NCBI GenBank assembly: GCA_018432315.1
Contig: JAHDLB010000030.1
Coordinates: 1-64,000, forward strand
Source: Anaerolineae bacterium
Lineage (GTDB): Bacteria > Chloroflexota > Anaerolineae > Aggregatilineales > Aggregatilineaceae
Length of the DNA: 64,000 bases
Direction of reading: 5' to 3'
Made by a program: the position numbers and the translations under genes. Under the pieces are notes generated by a model. The model saw only the letters and a program-made list of their open reading frames with translations, ran no database searches and was not told where the DNA came from. This document shows positions 36,095 through 45,656 of this stretch, piece after piece; the first letter of the stretch is position 1, and each line of letters begins with the position of its first letter.

Positions 36095-36645
36095 ACCGCG
36101 CCGATCTTCGTGCAGAGCGCCTCCGCTTCGGCCCGGCTCAGCACCCGGTAGGCCGGGCGGTAGGCGCTTTGATATGGGGGGGAGTGGTGCACGGCGGGCC
36201 AGCTCTCCACGGCGCGCGTCCGGCCAAAGAGCCGCACCTCGCGCAGGTCGAACTGCGCCGCAAACTCGCCAGCCGGCTCGCAGTGCGACTCGAACAGGCG
36301 CCAGCGGTGGGCCATCAGCGCCGGGTCGCCCTGGACCTGCCCGGCAGAGCGCACGAACGCATCCAGCAGCGGCTTCAGCTTGCGTTCGTAGGCGAGATAG
36401 GGCCGCAGATGCACGCGGACGATATCGCCATTGGGATGCACGCTCTCGACGAGCGGCTCGCCCGCCGCCGGGACGACCTGCCCGGCTTCCTGCTCCAGCC
36501 ACTCGCGCGCGTTCTTGCGGTTGGCGATCAGGTGCCCCGGCCCAAACGTCGCCTGGTGCAGCAGCTTGTAGACGTCCAACATGCCCGCTTCCGGATAGCG
36601 CCCCAGGTGTACCCGGATCACCTCAATCATTCGCTCGTCACTCAT
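36079..36645 (-). CDS. Conserved hypothetical protein
   Basis: 188 residues, no signal peptide or membrane segment. Notable segments are VYKLLHQATFGPGHLI, RVHLRPYLAYERKLKPLL and HHSPPYQSAYRPAYRVL. The look is of a soluble enzyme-like protein, but I do not recognise a family. It starts 6 bases after the stop of the GNAT gene, so the two are probably one operon. Its end overlaps the glycosyltransferase gene by 16 bases. Confidence 0.6.
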   Translation of the reverse strand: MSDERMIEVIRVHLGRYPEAGMLDVYKLLHQATFGPGHLIANRKNAREWLEQEAGQVVPAAGEPLVESVHPNGDIVRVHLRPYLAYERKLKPLLDAFVRSAGQVQGDPALMAHRWRLFESHCEPAGEFAAQFDLREVRLFGRTRAVESWPAVHHSPPYQSAYRPAYRVLSRAEAEALCTKIGAVYDPV

Positions 36646-36651
36646 TCGGAC

Positions 36652-37272
36652 CTACCCTAACCCTGTGCCGTACCCGAGCGCGCTGGCTCTCTCGACCAGT
36701 CCCAACTGCTCCACCAACGCGGCGCGTCCGGGCCATTCCTCGCGCAGCAAGCCATAGACCAGGTTCGCGTGTCGCTGCCCCTCGTAATAATCGACGTCGC
36801 GCCACGCGCCCTCCAGCGTGAAGCCGCACTTTTCGACCTGCCGCTGGGCGCGAACGTTGTCATCCCGCGTGCGGAGCCACAGCCGCCGCAGATCGAGCCA
36901 GTCGAAGGCATACGCCGTGATCAGGAGCATCGCGTCCGAACCGTATCCCCCGCCCCAGTAGTCCGCATCGCCGATTCCGGCGCCGACCTCCGCGTGCCGG
37001 TGCACGCCGTCGATGCCGACCAGGGCGAACATGCCAATAGGGCGGCCCTCTTTGGTTCGCACACCGAACCGCGCAACGCGATCGCGATGGCCCCACCGCG
37101 CATCTCGCTCCTCGCGCAGGTACTCAAAGCGGCCCTGGCTCAGCAAGCCATCCAGCCCCCACCACTCGCGCATCGGGCCGTTCAGCCACGCGCGCTCGCG
37201 CTCCTCGAACGCGGCCCCGAACGGCACCAGGTCGACCAGCAGTCCCTCTAGCACAACATCAGCCTCCCGCAT
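36652..37272 (-). CDS. GNAT family N-acetyltransferase (RimJ/RimL-like)
   Basis: 206 residues. The N-terminal VDLVPF strand, the AEVGAGIGDADYWGGGYG acetyl-CoA-binding motif A (the Q/R-x-x-G-x-G/A loop read as YWGGGYGSDA), and the C-terminal NVRAQRQVEKCGFTLEG motif are those of the Acetyltransf_3 group that modifies ribosomal protein N-termini or small molecules. The acceptor is unknown. It is first in a leftward pair with the conserved hypothetical gene. A -10 lies at 37320-37325. Confidence 0.85.
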   Translation of the reverse strand: MREADVVLEGLLVDLVPFGAAFEERERAWLNGPMREWWGLDGLLSQGRFEYLREERDARWGHRDRVARFGVRTKEGRPIGMFALVGIDGVHRHAEVGAGIGDADYWGGGYGSDAMLLITAYAFDWLDLRRLWLRTRDDNVRAQRQVEKCGFTLEGAWRDVDYYEGQRHANLVYGLLREEWPGRAALVEQLGLVERASALGYGTGLG

Positions 37273-37319
37273 GTGTCATACACACTCAACGCGCCGAAAC
37301 CTCAACGGCACGGTCGCTT

Positions 37320-37383
37320 ATTATAGTCACGTGGTCCCGAACACGAAAACGGCCCCGAACCGTCCGCGTGACGTCCGGGGCCG
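37320..37383 (-). promoter_or_regulatory. -10 of the GNAT gene next to the terminator of the Mrp gene
   Basis: TATAAT on the minus strand at 37320-37325 precedes the GNAT start by 48 bases. Just upstream, 37350-37383 holds an 8-bp stem (CGGCCCCG / CGGGGCCG) that leftward is followed by TTTTC, a terminator for the Mrp gene ending at 37408. The two units are thus insulated within 65 bases. Confidence 0.55.
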
Positions 37384-37407
37384 CGCCCGCTTCGCTGCCC
37401 ACCCAGC

Positions 37408-38469
37408 CTATTTGATCACGTTCAGCGGGATGGTATTCTGTGTGCTCAGCAGCAGCACGCTCACGCGGGCCGCGATGGCCTGCGCCACGGTGTGAAACGC
37501 CTTGCCGGCCTCGGAATCGGGATCGTCGGCAACGACCGGGTGCCCGCTGTCGCCGCCTACGCGCACGTTCGACACCATCGGAATGCGCCCCAGGAAGGTC
37601 ACGTCCCGCTCCTGGGCCAACTGCTCGCCGCCGCCCTCGCCGAACAGCTCGCCGGACATATTCTCGATCACGCCCAGGATCGGCACGTTGAGCTTCTCGA
37701 ACATCGCCAGGCCGCGGCGCGCATCGTCTACGGCCACGCTCTGCGGTTGGGTCACGATGACCGCGCCGGTCAGCGGCACCGACTGAGCCAGGCTGAGCTG
37801 GGCGTCGCCGGTGCCCGGCGGCAGATCGACGATCATGTAATCGACCTCGCCCCAATCGACGTCGGTGAAGAACTGCCGGATCGCGCCGTGCAGCATCGGG
37901 CCGCGCCAGATCATCGGCGTGTTCGGATCGGCCAGGAAGCCCATGCTCATCACCTTTAGGCCGAACGCCTCGTAAGGAACGAGCTTCTTCTCCGGCGTGA
38001 TTGGCGGCGGCGCATAGCCCAACCCGACCATCTTGGGGATGTTCGGCCCCAGGATGTCGGCGTCCATCAGGCCGACGCGCGCCCCGCTCTGGACCAGCGC
38101 CACGGCGAGATTGACCGCCACCGTGCTTTTGCCCACGCCGCCCTTGCCGCTGCTGATCGCGATCACGCTGCGCAGCGGTACGGACACGTGCCCGAAGATG
38201 CGGCCATCGGTCGGCACGTTGGAGTCCCACTTGATGTCGACGTCCTGAATGCCATCGACTTTGGTCACGGCCTCTTTCGCCGCCTTGTACATTACGTCCT
38301 TCAACGGGCAGGCCGGGGTCGTCAGCATAATTGTGAAGTGAGCCACGCCGTTCTCATCGATCGACAGGTCTTTCACCATATCGAGGCTCACCAGATCGCG
38401 ATGCAGCTCCGGCTCGATCACGGTTCCCAAAGCAGCCATTACGTTGTCGTGCAGTTTTTGATCGGTCAC
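37408..38469 (-). CDS. apbC: Mrp/NBP35-type P-loop ATPase for Fe-S cluster handling
   Basis: About 353 residues. N-terminal MIP18/DUF59 domain (about 1-85, with TTPACPLKD) and a ParA-like ATPase with the deviant Walker A SSGKGGVGKST, DADILGPNIP, and YMIVDLPPGTGDA. These proteins bind and deliver Fe-S clusters. The CxxC pair common after ENMS in many homologues is absent; here the segment reads ENMSGELFGEGGGEQLA, so cluster binding would need other ligands. I chose GTG 38469 since GAGG lies 6 bases upstream; ATG 38475 and GTG 38481 are alternatives. Confidence 0.87.
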   Translation of the reverse strand: MTDQKLHDNVMAALGTVIEPELHRDLVSLDMVKDLSIDENGVAHFTIMLTTPACPLKDVMYKAAKEAVTKVDGIQDVDIKWDSNVPTDGRIFGHVSVPLRSVIAISSGKGGVGKSTVAVNLAVALVQSGARVGLMDADILGPNIPKMVGLGYAPPPITPEKKLVPYEAFGLKVMSMGFLADPNTPMIWRGPMLHGAIRQFFTDVDWGEVDYMIVDLPPGTGDAQLSLAQSVPLTGAVIVTQPQSVAVDDARRGLAMFEKLNVPILGVIENMSGELFGEGGGEQLAQERDVTFLGRIPMVSNVRVGGDSGHPVVADDPDSEAGKAFHTVAQAIAARVSVLLLSTQNTIPLNVIK

Positions 38470-38818
38470 GTACATCCTCACTTTTTCTGATCGGCGCCGT
38501 GTGTCCGGCGCTTCAGATCATCTCAAATCGGCCCGATTATAACGCAAACGCCCACCATGCCACGCCATCCGCATCCACGCGCGTCCTACCTGTAGTCTAT
38601 TATAGGGGCACGCCGCCGCACTTGACGACGATCAAGTCTCTCCATGCTCACAACCACCCCGTTTTCCCTGGTATTTTGGCGCCAACAACCCATTTGGTGA
38701 AATTAGACCGAAAATCAAACCATACTCTAGTGGTTTTGTAATACGCTCCGCTTTCGTGTCCGTAGTCATTCCGGTAGAATGAAAAACATCAGGCCGATTG
38801 GCGCTGAGGTTGATCCCG
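38470..38818. other. Intergenic region with divergent promoters
   Basis: About 350 bases between the Mrp and kinase genes, visibly richer in A/T than the surroundings. A leftward -10 (minus-strand TATAAT, 38536-38541) serves the Mrp gene. A rightward TAGAAT (38775-38780) lies 38 bases before the kinase start at 38819. A 5-bp inverted repeat (CTTGA / TCAAG) is at about 38622-38637. I see no gene or known RNA family in it. Confidence 0.55.
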
Positions 38819-40027
38819 GTGACTGACGAGCACTCGACAGCGTTGTTTCACGCGCAGGTCCCTACGGACGTGGCGCGTATCACGCTGCTGATCGCCTGTG
38901 GCGACCGGCGCACCGCCAGCGCCTTCAAACGAGAGCTGGCCGCCTATGGGTACGCCGTCGTCATGGCCCGGACCGGCGACGAAACCATCCAGGCGATTTA
39001 TAGCCAGCGCCCGCACCTGGCGCTGATCGACACCAGCCTGCCGGATACGGACCCCGCCCCGCTCGCCAACCGGCTCAAGGCGGACGACACGCTCGGCTTT
39101 CTCCCGGTCATCGTCCTCACCGATCTCGCGCAGAACGGCTGTGCCGATGGGCCATCCTGCCAGGCCGACGTCGTGCTGCCGCGTACGGTCCCGGTGGCCG
39201 ATCTGCTCACCTGGGTGAACTCGCTGCTGCACATCCGCGGCCGGGTCGACCACCTGCTCTACGAAAATCGCAGGCTCAACACCGAATCGGAAACCATCAA
39301 CTGGCTCCAGACCGAGATCATCGACACCGTCTCGCACGAGCTGCGGACTCCCCTGCTCCAGGTGAAGTCCGCGGTGTACCTGCTGTCGGAAGACATCGAG
39401 CAAGGCTGCCAGCGCGACCAGGCTAAGCTCGCGCACATGGCGACTGAGTCCGTCGCGCGCCTGGAAAGTATCGTCGAGAACATGCGCCAGCTCGCCCAGA
39501 CGCACGATATCCGGTTCGGCACGGTGTCCGTCGAACATGCCGCCGAGCTGGCGACTCAGCACCTGAAGCGCAGTTGGGCATCGCGTTACTCGTTCGACCG
39601 CATCGAGCTGCAGATCGAGGCCGGCCTGCCGCTGGTCCTGGCCGACAAGCGGGCGCTGGGCCGGCTGCTGCAACTACTGATGGACAACGCGCTCAAGTTC
39701 AGTCCCGACGATACACCGGTCATCCTGCGAGCCTACCAGCTCTCGGAGAACCGCGTTTATATCGGCGTGGAGGATCGCGGCATCGGCATCCCGCCCGAAG
39801 AACACGACCGGATTTTCCAGGCGTTTTACCAGGTGGACCGCTCGCCCACCCGGCGCTATGGCGGCACCGGGGCCGGGCTGGCGCTCGCCTTGCTGCTGGC
39901 GCGCGAGATGAACACCACGATCCAGCTCGACAGCACGCCCGGCGCCGGCAGCACCTTCTGGTTCTTGCTGCCCGTCGTCGATCCCGACGATCCGCTGGAA
40001 TATCCCGACCTGACCGCAGCAGGTTAA
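38819..40027 (+). CDS. Hybrid receiver-like sensor histidine kinase
   Basis: 402 residues, soluble. An N-terminal receiver-like domain (about 15-135) with LLIACGD, PHLALIDTSLPD carrying the likely phospho-Asp, and VIVLTD. A HisKA helix with an intact H-box SHELRTPL (His173) follows, then a HATPase with LLMDNALKFSP, DRGIGIP and GGTGAGLALAL. This order (receiver before kinase) suggests it is itself controlled by another kinase. Start: GTG 38819 with GAGG upstream; an upstream TTG at 38798 is less likely. A tRNA gene follows within 50 bases. Confidence 0.85.
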   Translation: MTDEHSTALFHAQVPTDVARITLLIACGDRRTASAFKRELAAYGYAVVMARTGDETIQAIYSQRPHLALIDTSLPDTDPAPLANRLKADDTLGFLPVIVLTDLAQNGCADGPSCQADVVLPRTVPVADLLTWVNSLLHIRGRVDHLLYENRRLNTESETINWLQTEIIDTVSHELRTPLLQVKSAVYLLSEDIEQGCQRDQAKLAHMATESVARLESIVENMRQLAQTHDIRFGTVSVEHAAELATQHLKRSWASRYSFDRIELQIEAGLPLVLADKRALGRLLQLLMDNALKFSPDDTPVILRAYQLSENRVYIGVEDRGIGIPPEEHDRIFQAFYQVDRSPTRRYGGTGAGLALALLLAREMNTTIQLDSTPGAGSTFWFLLPVVDPDDPLEYPDLTAAG

Positions 40028-40053
40028 CCCTTTTCCAAACATCGATTGCCTTT

Positions 40054-40059
40054 TATAAT
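40054..40059 (+). promoter_or_regulatory. -10 box of the tRNA-Leu gene
   Basis: TATAAT ends 13 bases before the tRNA 5' end, so transcription would start a few bases before the tRNA. A clear -35 is not seen. Confidence 0.5.
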
Positions 40060-40072
40060 GAGAGCGCCCAGT

Positions 40073-40154
40073 GGGGGAGTGGCGGAACTGGCAGACGCGC
40101 ATGACTTAGGATCATGTGGAGCAATCCGTATGGGTTCGAGTCCCATCTTCCCCA
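40073..40154 (+). tRNA. tRNA-Leu (anticodon UAG)
   Basis: An 82-base tRNA with acceptor stem GGGGGAG / CTTCCCC, discriminator A and no encoded CCA. The anticodon stem is CATGA / TCATG with loop CTTAGGA, giving anticodon TAG at 40107-40109 (reads CUN Leu codons). The long variable arm expected for tRNA-Leu lies at about 40117-40130. The T-arm contains GGTTCGAGTCC. Confidence 0.95.
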
Positions 40155-40159
40155 TGCCG

Positions 40160-40185
40160 CGGGGCGCCGCCAGCGCCCCGTTTTT
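40160..40185 (+). terminator. Intrinsic terminator after tRNA-Leu
   Basis: Stem CGGGGCGC / GCGCCCCG (8 bp) with a 5-base loop, followed directly by TTTTT. It begins 6 bases after the tRNA end. Confidence 0.9.
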
Positions 40186-40220
40186 GTGCATAAGACCTCT
40201 GTAAGAAGCCCGGCAGGCTA

Positions 40221-40249
40221 TGGTCACTGCCCGGCCTGAATGTTATAAT
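40221..40249 (+). promoter_or_regulatory. Promoter of the tig-clpP-clpX operon
   Basis: TGGTCA (40221-40226), 17 bases, then TGT-TATAAT with the hexamer at 40244-40249. The -10 is extended. It lies 30 bases before the tig ATG. Confidence 0.6.
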
Positions 40250-40278
40250 CGCCGTGTTGCGAGATTGTGAAGGACAGC

Positions 40279-41916
40279 ATGTTGAACGTTCAAACCGAAC
40301 ACCTGGAAAATCACACTGCCCGACTGACCGTCGAAGTCGATCCGGAACGCCTCGAACAGGCGATGCGCCAGACGGCGCGCAAGATCGCTAAGAAGGGCCG
40401 CATACCGGGATTCCGTCCGGGCAAAGCGCCGTACAACATCATCCTCAACATGTACGGGCGCGAATTCGTCCTCAGCGAGACGATCGAAACGCTGGGCAAC
40501 GAGATCTACCGCGAAGCCCTCGACGAATCGGGGATCGAACCGTATGCGCCGGGCGCGCTGGAGGATGTCAACGAAGAAGACGGCCTCAAGCTCGTGTTCG
40601 TCGTCCCCAAGCGTCCCGAAATCGACCTGGGCGATTACCGCGACATTCGCGTCGAATACGAAGTCGCCGAGGTCACCGACGAGATGGTCGACCGGGCGAT
40701 GGAAAACCTGCGGCAGGGACAGGCTGTGCTGGAGCCCGCCGAGCGCCCGGCGAAGATGGGCGACCAGGTGACGTTCTCGCACATCGAAGTCGTCATGCTG
40801 GCCGACGAAAACGCGGACGATGACGACGGCGATGAGGCTGGCGACGTCGAAGAGGCGAGCGAAGACGCCGAAACGACCGGCGCGGACGAGGCCGAGGCTT
40901 CTGCCGAAACCGCCGAGGAGTCCGGCGAGGCGAGCGAAGACGTAAGCGAAGACGCAGACGACGCCGAAGAAGACATCGACGAGGACGACGGCGATCACGT
41001 GCTCATTCACCAGCACGGCTACGACCGCGTGCTGCGCGAGGACGATGACGATCTGTTCCCCGGCTTCTCCGCCCTGGTAGTGGGGATGAGCGCCGGCGAC
41101 GAAAAGACCTTCACGATCGACGTGCCGGAAGATTACGACACCGAAGCGGTGGCCGGTCGCACGCTGCGCTGCGACGTGCACCTCGAGAAGGTGCAGTCGC
41201 GGACCGTGCCCGACTGGAGCGACGACCTGGCGAAGCGCATCGGCCAGGACGAGGTCGAGACCATGCTCGAGCTGCGGATGAAGGTCCGCGAGGAGCTCCA
41301 GCAGGAAGCCGAGCGGATCGCCGACCAGCAGGTACTCGAGGAAGCCATCGAGAACCTGATCGAGGGCGCGACGATGCACTACCCGGAGGATGTTGTCGAG
41401 GATTACCTGGACGACCTGCTCGAAGAGATCGACCAGAACATGCGCCAGCAGGGCCTACCGCTGGCCGAATACCTGAAGATCACGGGCCGCACTGAAGAGG
41501 ATGTGCGCGGCGAGTACCGCGAGCGGGCTGTCTGGCGGGCCGAGCGCGCGCTCGGCCTGGGTGAGTTGGTGCGCCGCGAGGAACTGGGCGTGACCGACGA
41601 GGACGTCGAAGCCGAGATCGACCGCATCAGCCAGATGTGGGGCGGCGAAGACGCGAGCCGGTTCCGCCAGTATCTGGCAACCGACCAGAGCCGCAGCAAC
41701 ATCTCGAACCAAATGATTTCGGACCGGGTGCTGGGCCGGCTGGTAGCAATCGCCAAGGGTGAGAATCCGCCCATCGGCCCAGACCAGCCCGAGCCGGAGG
41801 CCGAACAGGCCGAGGCGCCCGCCAGCGAGCCGGAAGCAGAGAACGTCATCGAAACCGTTGAGGAAGACGCCGCCGCACCGGAAGCGGTTGACGAACAGAC
41901 TGACATCTCGAACTAG
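40279..41916 (+). CDS. tig: Trigger factor with a large acidic insertion
   Basis: A 545-residue ribosome-bound chaperone and peptidyl-prolyl isomerase. The N-terminal ribosome-binding loop GFRPGKAP is present. The PPIase domain starts at [11 protein letters not shown] but is split by about 65 Asp/Glu/Ala/Ser-rich residues (about 175-240). It resumes with [19 protein letters not shown] and VPEDY. The helical substrate-binding C-terminal domain follows (about 300-500), then a second acidic tail. The ATG has AAGGAC upstream; a GTG at 40267 is less likely. It leads clpP and clpX as in many bacteria: folding at the ribosome next to ATP-dependent proteolysis. Confidence 0.93.
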   Translation: MLNVQTEHLENHTARLTVEVDPERLEQAMRQTARKIAKKGRIPGFRPGKAPYNIILNMYGREFVLSETIETLGNEIYREALDESGIEPYAPGALEDVNEEDGLKLVFVVPKRPEIDLGDYRDIRVEYEVAEVTDEMVDRAMENLRQGQAVLEPAERPAKMGDQVTFSHIEVVMLADENADDDDGDEAGDVEEASEDAETTGADEAEASAETAEESGEASEDVSEDADDAEEDIDEDDGDHVLIHQHGYDRVLREDDDDLFPGFSALVVGMSAGDEKTFTIDVPEDYDTEAVAGRTLRCDVHLEKVQSRTVPDWSDDLAKRIGQDEVETMLELRMKVREELQQEAERIADQQVLEEAIENLIEGATMHYPEDVVEDYLDDLLEEIDQNMRQQGLPLAEYLKITGRTEEDVRGEYRERAVWRAERALGLGELVRREELGVTDEDVEAEIDRISQMWGGEDASRFRQYLATDQSRSNISNQMISDRVLGRLVAIAKGENPPIGPDQPEPEAEQAEAPASEPEAENVIETVEEDAAAPEAVDEQTDISN

Positions 41917-41930
41917 AGAGGAGCCTGAAT

Positions 41931-42575
41931 ATGGACCTGTACAACGGTCTTATCCCGATGGTCATCGAGACCAGCGGGCGCGGAGAACGGGCCTACGACA
42001 TCTATTCCCTGCTGCTCAAGGAACGTATCATCTTCCTGGGCACGGGGATCAACGATCAGATCGCGAACCTGATTGTGGCGCAGTTGCTGTACCTCAACCG
42101 GGAAGATCCTGACAAAGAGATCCAGATGTACATCAACTCGCCCGGTGGTATGATCTATGCTGGCCTGGCGATCTACGACACCATGCGCCAGATCAGCGCG
42201 CCGGTGATGACCGTCGCGGTGGGGCTCACCGCCAGCTTCGGCACCATCTTGCTCACGGCAGGGACGCGGGGCCGGCGGTTCGCGCTGCCGAGCGCCACGA
42301 TCCACATGCACCAGCCGTGGTCTTCGGGCGGCGGCGGGCAGGCGTCGGACATCGAGATCCAGGCGCGTGAGATCATCCGCCAGCGTGACCTGCTCAACCG
42401 GATTCTGGTCGAGCGCACCGGGCAGCCCCTGTCGCGCATCGAGGAAGACACCGACCGCGACGTGTACATGACCGCCCAGGCGGCCGTCGACTACGGCCTG
42501 ATCGATGGCGTTCTGGACCCGCCCGACAAGGGCGAGAGCAAATCGCAGTCCAAGAGCGAAGGCAAGTCGAAGTGA
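41931..42575 (+). CDS. clpP: ATP-dependent Clp protease proteolytic subunit
   Basis: A 214-residue serine protease that forms a tetradecameric chamber. The catalytic residues are visible: Ser102 in TASFGTILL and His127 in MHQPW, with the Asp in the [10 protein letters not shown] region at the expected distance. The length is normal, and the Lys/Ser-rich tail [11 protein letters not shown] is unusual but short. GAGAGGAG lies just upstream. Its stop overlaps clpX by 4 bases, so the two are coupled. Confidence 0.96.
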   Translation: MDLYNGLIPMVIETSGRGERAYDIYSLLLKERIIFLGTGINDQIANLIVAQLLYLNREDPDKEIQMYINSPGGMIYAGLAIYDTMRQISAPVMTVAVGLTASFGTILLTAGTRGRRFALPSATIHMHQPWSSGGGGQASDIEIQAREIIRQRDLLNRILVERTGQPLSRIEEDTDRDVYMTAQAAVDYGLIDGVLDPPDKGESKSQSKSEGKSK

Positions 42576-43861
42576 CCTATCTGATCGGACCCCAGCGATG
42601 CTCGTTTTGCCGGCGCAGCATCGAGGAAGTACACCAGCTTATTCCCGGCCCGGATGGCGTGTTCATCTGTGATGAATGCGTCCATCTGTGTTACGACATC
42701 CTCCACGACGATCACAAAGATCAGGGCGAGGGTGAGTTCCAGATCGAGCACGTCCCCTCCCCGCGCGAAATCGTGGACGTCCTGAACCAGTACGTGATCG
42801 GCCAGGAAGCGGCCAAGCGGGTGCTGTCCGTCGCGGTGTACAACCACTACAAGCGCATCAACGCCCGCAGCGCCATGCCGGACGTGGACCTGGACAAGAG
42901 CAACGTGCTGCTCATCGGCCCCACCGGCAGCGGTAAGACCCTGCTCGCGCAGACTCTCGCGCGCATGTTGGACGTCCCGTTCTGCATCGCGGACGCCACG
43001 TCGCTCACCGAGGCGGGCTACGTGGGCGAGGACGTCGAGAACATCCTGCTGCGCCTGATCCAGGCCGCCGACTTCGACATCCCGCGCGCCGAAAAAGGCA
43101 TCATCTACATCGACGAGATCGATAAGACGACGCGCAAGTCCGGCGACAACCCGTCGATCACGCGCGACGTCAGCGGCGAAGGCGTGCAGCAGGCGCTGCT
43201 GAAAATCATCGAAGGCACGCTCGCCAACGTCCCGCCCCAGGGAGGCCGCAAGCACCCGCACCAGGAGTTCATCCAGATCGACACGACGAACATCCTGTTC
43301 ATCTGCGGCGGCACCTTCGACGGCATCGACAAGGTCATCGCGGACCGGGTCGAGGTCCGGGGCGCGCTGGGCTTTGGGGCGCGACATTCGAAGAACGACG
43401 CCTCAACCGCCGCGCTTCTGCACCGCATCGCCCCCGAAGACCTGATGAAATTCGGCCTGATTCCCGAGTTGGTCGGGCGTCTGCCGGTGCTCACGGTCGT
43501 CGATCCGCTCGACCGCGAGGCGCTGGTGCGCATCCTGACCGAGCCAAAAAACTCGCTGGTCCGCCAGTTCGAGCAGATGTTCCGCCTGGACGACGTCGAG
43601 CTGGTCTTCACCCCGGACGCACTCGACGCAGCCGCCGATCTGGCATCCGAGCGCGAAACCGGCGCGCGCGGCCTGCGCAGCATCGTCGAAAACGCGCTGC
43701 TCGACGTGATGTACGAGATGCCGTCGCACAAGGACATCATCCAGCGGGTGATCGTGGATGCCGAGGCCATCCGCGGGACGGGCCGCCCGAAGATCATCGT
43801 CAAAGAAGATGGCAAGCAGCTCCAATGGCGCGATGACGGCACGCTCGGAAGCGCAGCCTAG
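42572..43861 (+). CDS. clpX: ATP-dependent Clp protease ATP-binding subunit ClpX
   Basis: A 429-residue AAA+ unfoldase that feeds substrates to ClpP. It has an N-terminal C4 zinc finger (CSFCRRS and CDECVHLC), Walker A GPTGSGKT, Walker [10 protein letters not shown], and a sensor region [10 protein letters not shown]. The C-terminal domain ends in [10 protein letters not shown]. The start is a GTG whose last bases form the clpP stop (GTGA). The operon ends at the terminator 43889-43929. Confidence 0.97.
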   Translation: MTYLIGPQRCSFCRRSIEEVHQLIPGPDGVFICDECVHLCYDILHDDHKDQGEGEFQIEHVPSPREIVDVLNQYVIGQEAAKRVLSVAVYNHYKRINARSAMPDVDLDKSNVLLIGPTGSGKTLLAQTLARMLDVPFCIADATSLTEAGYVGEDVENILLRLIQAADFDIPRAEKGIIYIDEIDKTTRKSGDNPSITRDVSGEGVQQALLKIIEGTLANVPPQGGRKHPHQEFIQIDTTNILFICGGTFDGIDKVIADRVEVRGALGFGARHSKNDASTAALLHRIAPEDLMKFGLIPELVGRLPVLTVVDPLDREALVRILTEPKNSLVRQFEQMFRLDDVELVFTPDALDAAADLASERETGARGLRSIVENALLDVMYEMPSHKDIIQRVIVDAEAIRGTGRPKIIVKEDGKQLQWRDDGTLGSAA

Positions 43862-43888
43862 GCTGCTCCACCCGTACCGGTCACGATA

Positions 43889-43929
43889 CAACCGTTCCCG
43901 GCGCTATTGGCGCGTGGGAGCGGTTGTTT
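43889..43929 (+). terminator. Terminator of the tig-clpP-clpX operon
   Basis: An 11-bp stem CAACCGTTCCC / GGGAGCGGTTG (one G-T pair) with a 16-base loop, followed by TTTG. It begins 28 bases after the clpX stop. Confidence 0.7.
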
Positions 43930-43953
43930 GCTAGAACCTGCCGGAGGCCCACT

Positions 43954-45609
43954 ATGCGACACCGGTCCCTCTCCCTCCTGCTGCTCGGCGTTCTCGGCGC
44001 GGTCCTGGCCGGCTGCACGTTCACGCGCGGTGAAGAGCCGATCGTCGTCACGGCGACGCTGTCCGTCCCGCTGACCCTTCCGGCCACCGTCACGCTGGAG
44101 AGCGCCACCCTGGCCGCGGTCGTTTCGACCGACGTCCCCACGCCGGCGCCCACCGCCACGGATGAAGAACCGTCGCCCAGCCCGGCCCCGCCCACCGAAA
44201 CGCCCGCCTTAACGCCCAGCGACACGCCAACGCCGGCCCCCACGCGCACCGTCCTCCGACCGCCGACCGTGCTCCCCCTGGACGATGGCAGCGGGCGGCT
44301 CGTCCCGGACACCGGCACGAACCAGACCGTGTTCCGGCCCATTCCCGATCTCGAAGCGCTGCCCGAAACGCTCTATTTCCTGTCGGAACAGGCCGGGCTG
44401 GCCCAGGTCTGGCGGCTCCCCTATGGGCTGGGCTACCCTGAGCAGCTCAGCCTGAGCTTCACCGCCGTCACGGCGTTCGACGTCGCGCCGGATGGCAAGC
44501 TCGCCTACCTGACAGCGGATGGCGGCATGGTGATCGATGGCCTGCCATTCCTCCCGCCCAACACCGCCGATGGCCGCCTGCCGCACGTGACGGCGCTCGC
44601 GTGGTCGCCTGCCGGAGATTGGCTCGCGTACGTGCTGTCGACGCCCGCCGTGGACGGTTCGCGGGCCGCGGGGCAGGATGTCGATGGCGTGTGGATCCGC
44701 AACATGGCCGGCCAGGCGGTGCGCCTGGGTGCCAGCAGCTACGACCCCGGCGAGGGCTACCGGCACTTCACCGGTCCGATCGAGTGGCGCCCCGGTGGCG
44801 CCGAGTTCCTGGTCCGGCTCGATCTGGAAGCGGGCAGCGCCTACGGGCGGGTCGATATCGAGTCCGGCGCGCTCACGCCGGTCTGGGATGCATCCGCGCT
44901 CGCGCCGGGCGCCTTCGAGACGGCTCACTGGTCGGTCAACGGCAACGCGATCATCACCAGCGGCGCGCGCGAGGCGCTGCGTATCGAGCCCGGCACGCTG
45001 GGCGCGCAGACCCTCGTCGCGGAAGATAGCGACCTGTGGATCGAGGACGCGCGGCAGTTCGCCAATGGGACGCTGACGTTTCTCGGATCGGCCACCGGCG
45101 ACTCAGGGCCAGCAGGACCGCGCCGCCTCTACCTGCTGCCCCCCGGTGCGGATCGTCCCCAGGCGGTGAGCGGCGAGCTGAGCGCCGAGGGCGCGGTCGA
45201 TTTTCTGTGGGACCACTTTGGCGAGCAGGTGCTGATCGTGACCTATGACGCCCCCGGCGACCTGATGGGGACCGCCACGCTGCTCGGCCTGGACGGGACG
45301 CAGCACGACCTGTCGCCGCTGACCGGGCCGGTCGGCGCGCCAAAGTGGGGCCCGCACGTCAAGCCGGGCGATTCGGCGCGGGTCCAGGCCACGCAGGGCG
45401 AAAGCCTGAACGTGCGCGCCCAGCCGGGCGGGCAGATTCTGGTGCAGTTGGCGAACGGCGTGCGGGTGACCATCCTCGGCGGCCCGCGCCAGTACGAGGG
45501 GCTGCGCTGGTGGCAGGTCCGCACGCCGGACGGCATCGCCGGCTGGACGGCGGAATCCGTCACGAATGCCAGTGGCCGCCGCCAGTGGACGCTGCTGCCC
45601 ACCGGATGA
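43954..45609 (+). CDS. Lipoprotein with beta-propeller and C-terminal SH3 domain
   Basis: 551 residues from ATG 43954 (GGAGG upstream). Lipobox LAGC near residue 20, a TP-rich linker to about residue 100, then about 360 residues with TolB/WD40-like repeats (blocks such as LAQVWRLPYG, VTALAWSPAGDWLAYVLS, GPIEWRPGGAEFLVRLD and WSVNGNAIITS). A bacterial SH3 domain is at the end (about 480-545: GESLNVRAQPGGQ ... GWTAES). A surface-tethered scaffold or sensor is likely. It stands alone between two hairpins. Confidence 0.72.
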   Translation: MRHRSLSLLLLGVLGAVLAGCTFTRGEEPIVVTATLSVPLTLPATVTLESATLAAVVSTDVPTPAPTATDEEPSPSPAPPTETPALTPSDTPTPAPTRTVLRPPTVLPLDDGSGRLVPDTGTNQTVFRPIPDLEALPETLYFLSEQAGLAQVWRLPYGLGYPEQLSLSFTAVTAFDVAPDGKLAYLTADGGMVIDGLPFLPPNTADGRLPHVTALAWSPAGDWLAYVLSTPAVDGSRAAGQDVDGVWIRNMAGQAVRLGASSYDPGEGYRHFTGPIEWRPGGAEFLVRLDLEAGSAYGRVDIESGALTPVWDASALAPGAFETAHWSVNGNAIITSGAREALRIEPGTLGAQTLVAEDSDLWIEDARQFANGTLTFLGSATGDSGPAGPRRLYLLPPGADRPQAVSGELSAEGAVDFLWDHFGEQVLIVTYDAPGDLMGTATLLGLDGTQHDLSPLTGPVGAPKWGPHVKPGDSARVQATQGESLNVRAQPGGQILVQLANGVRVTILGGPRQYEGLRWWQVRTPDGIAGWTAESVTNASGRRQWTLLPTG

Positions 45610-45625
45610 GATGGAAAACAAAACA

Positions 45626-45656
45626 GAGAGCGGCTCGTGTGGGCCGCTCTCGCTTT
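45626..45656 (+). terminator. Terminator after the propeller lipoprotein
   Basis: A perfect 9-bp stem GAGAGCGGC / GCCGCTCTC with an 8-base loop, followed by GCTTTC, 17 bases after the stop. Confidence 0.7.

Noticed and set aside
40073-40154. tRNA-Leu as an integration site for a mobile element
   Set aside because: No integrase or repeated tRNA 3' end was seen downstream; a terminator and the tig operon follow.
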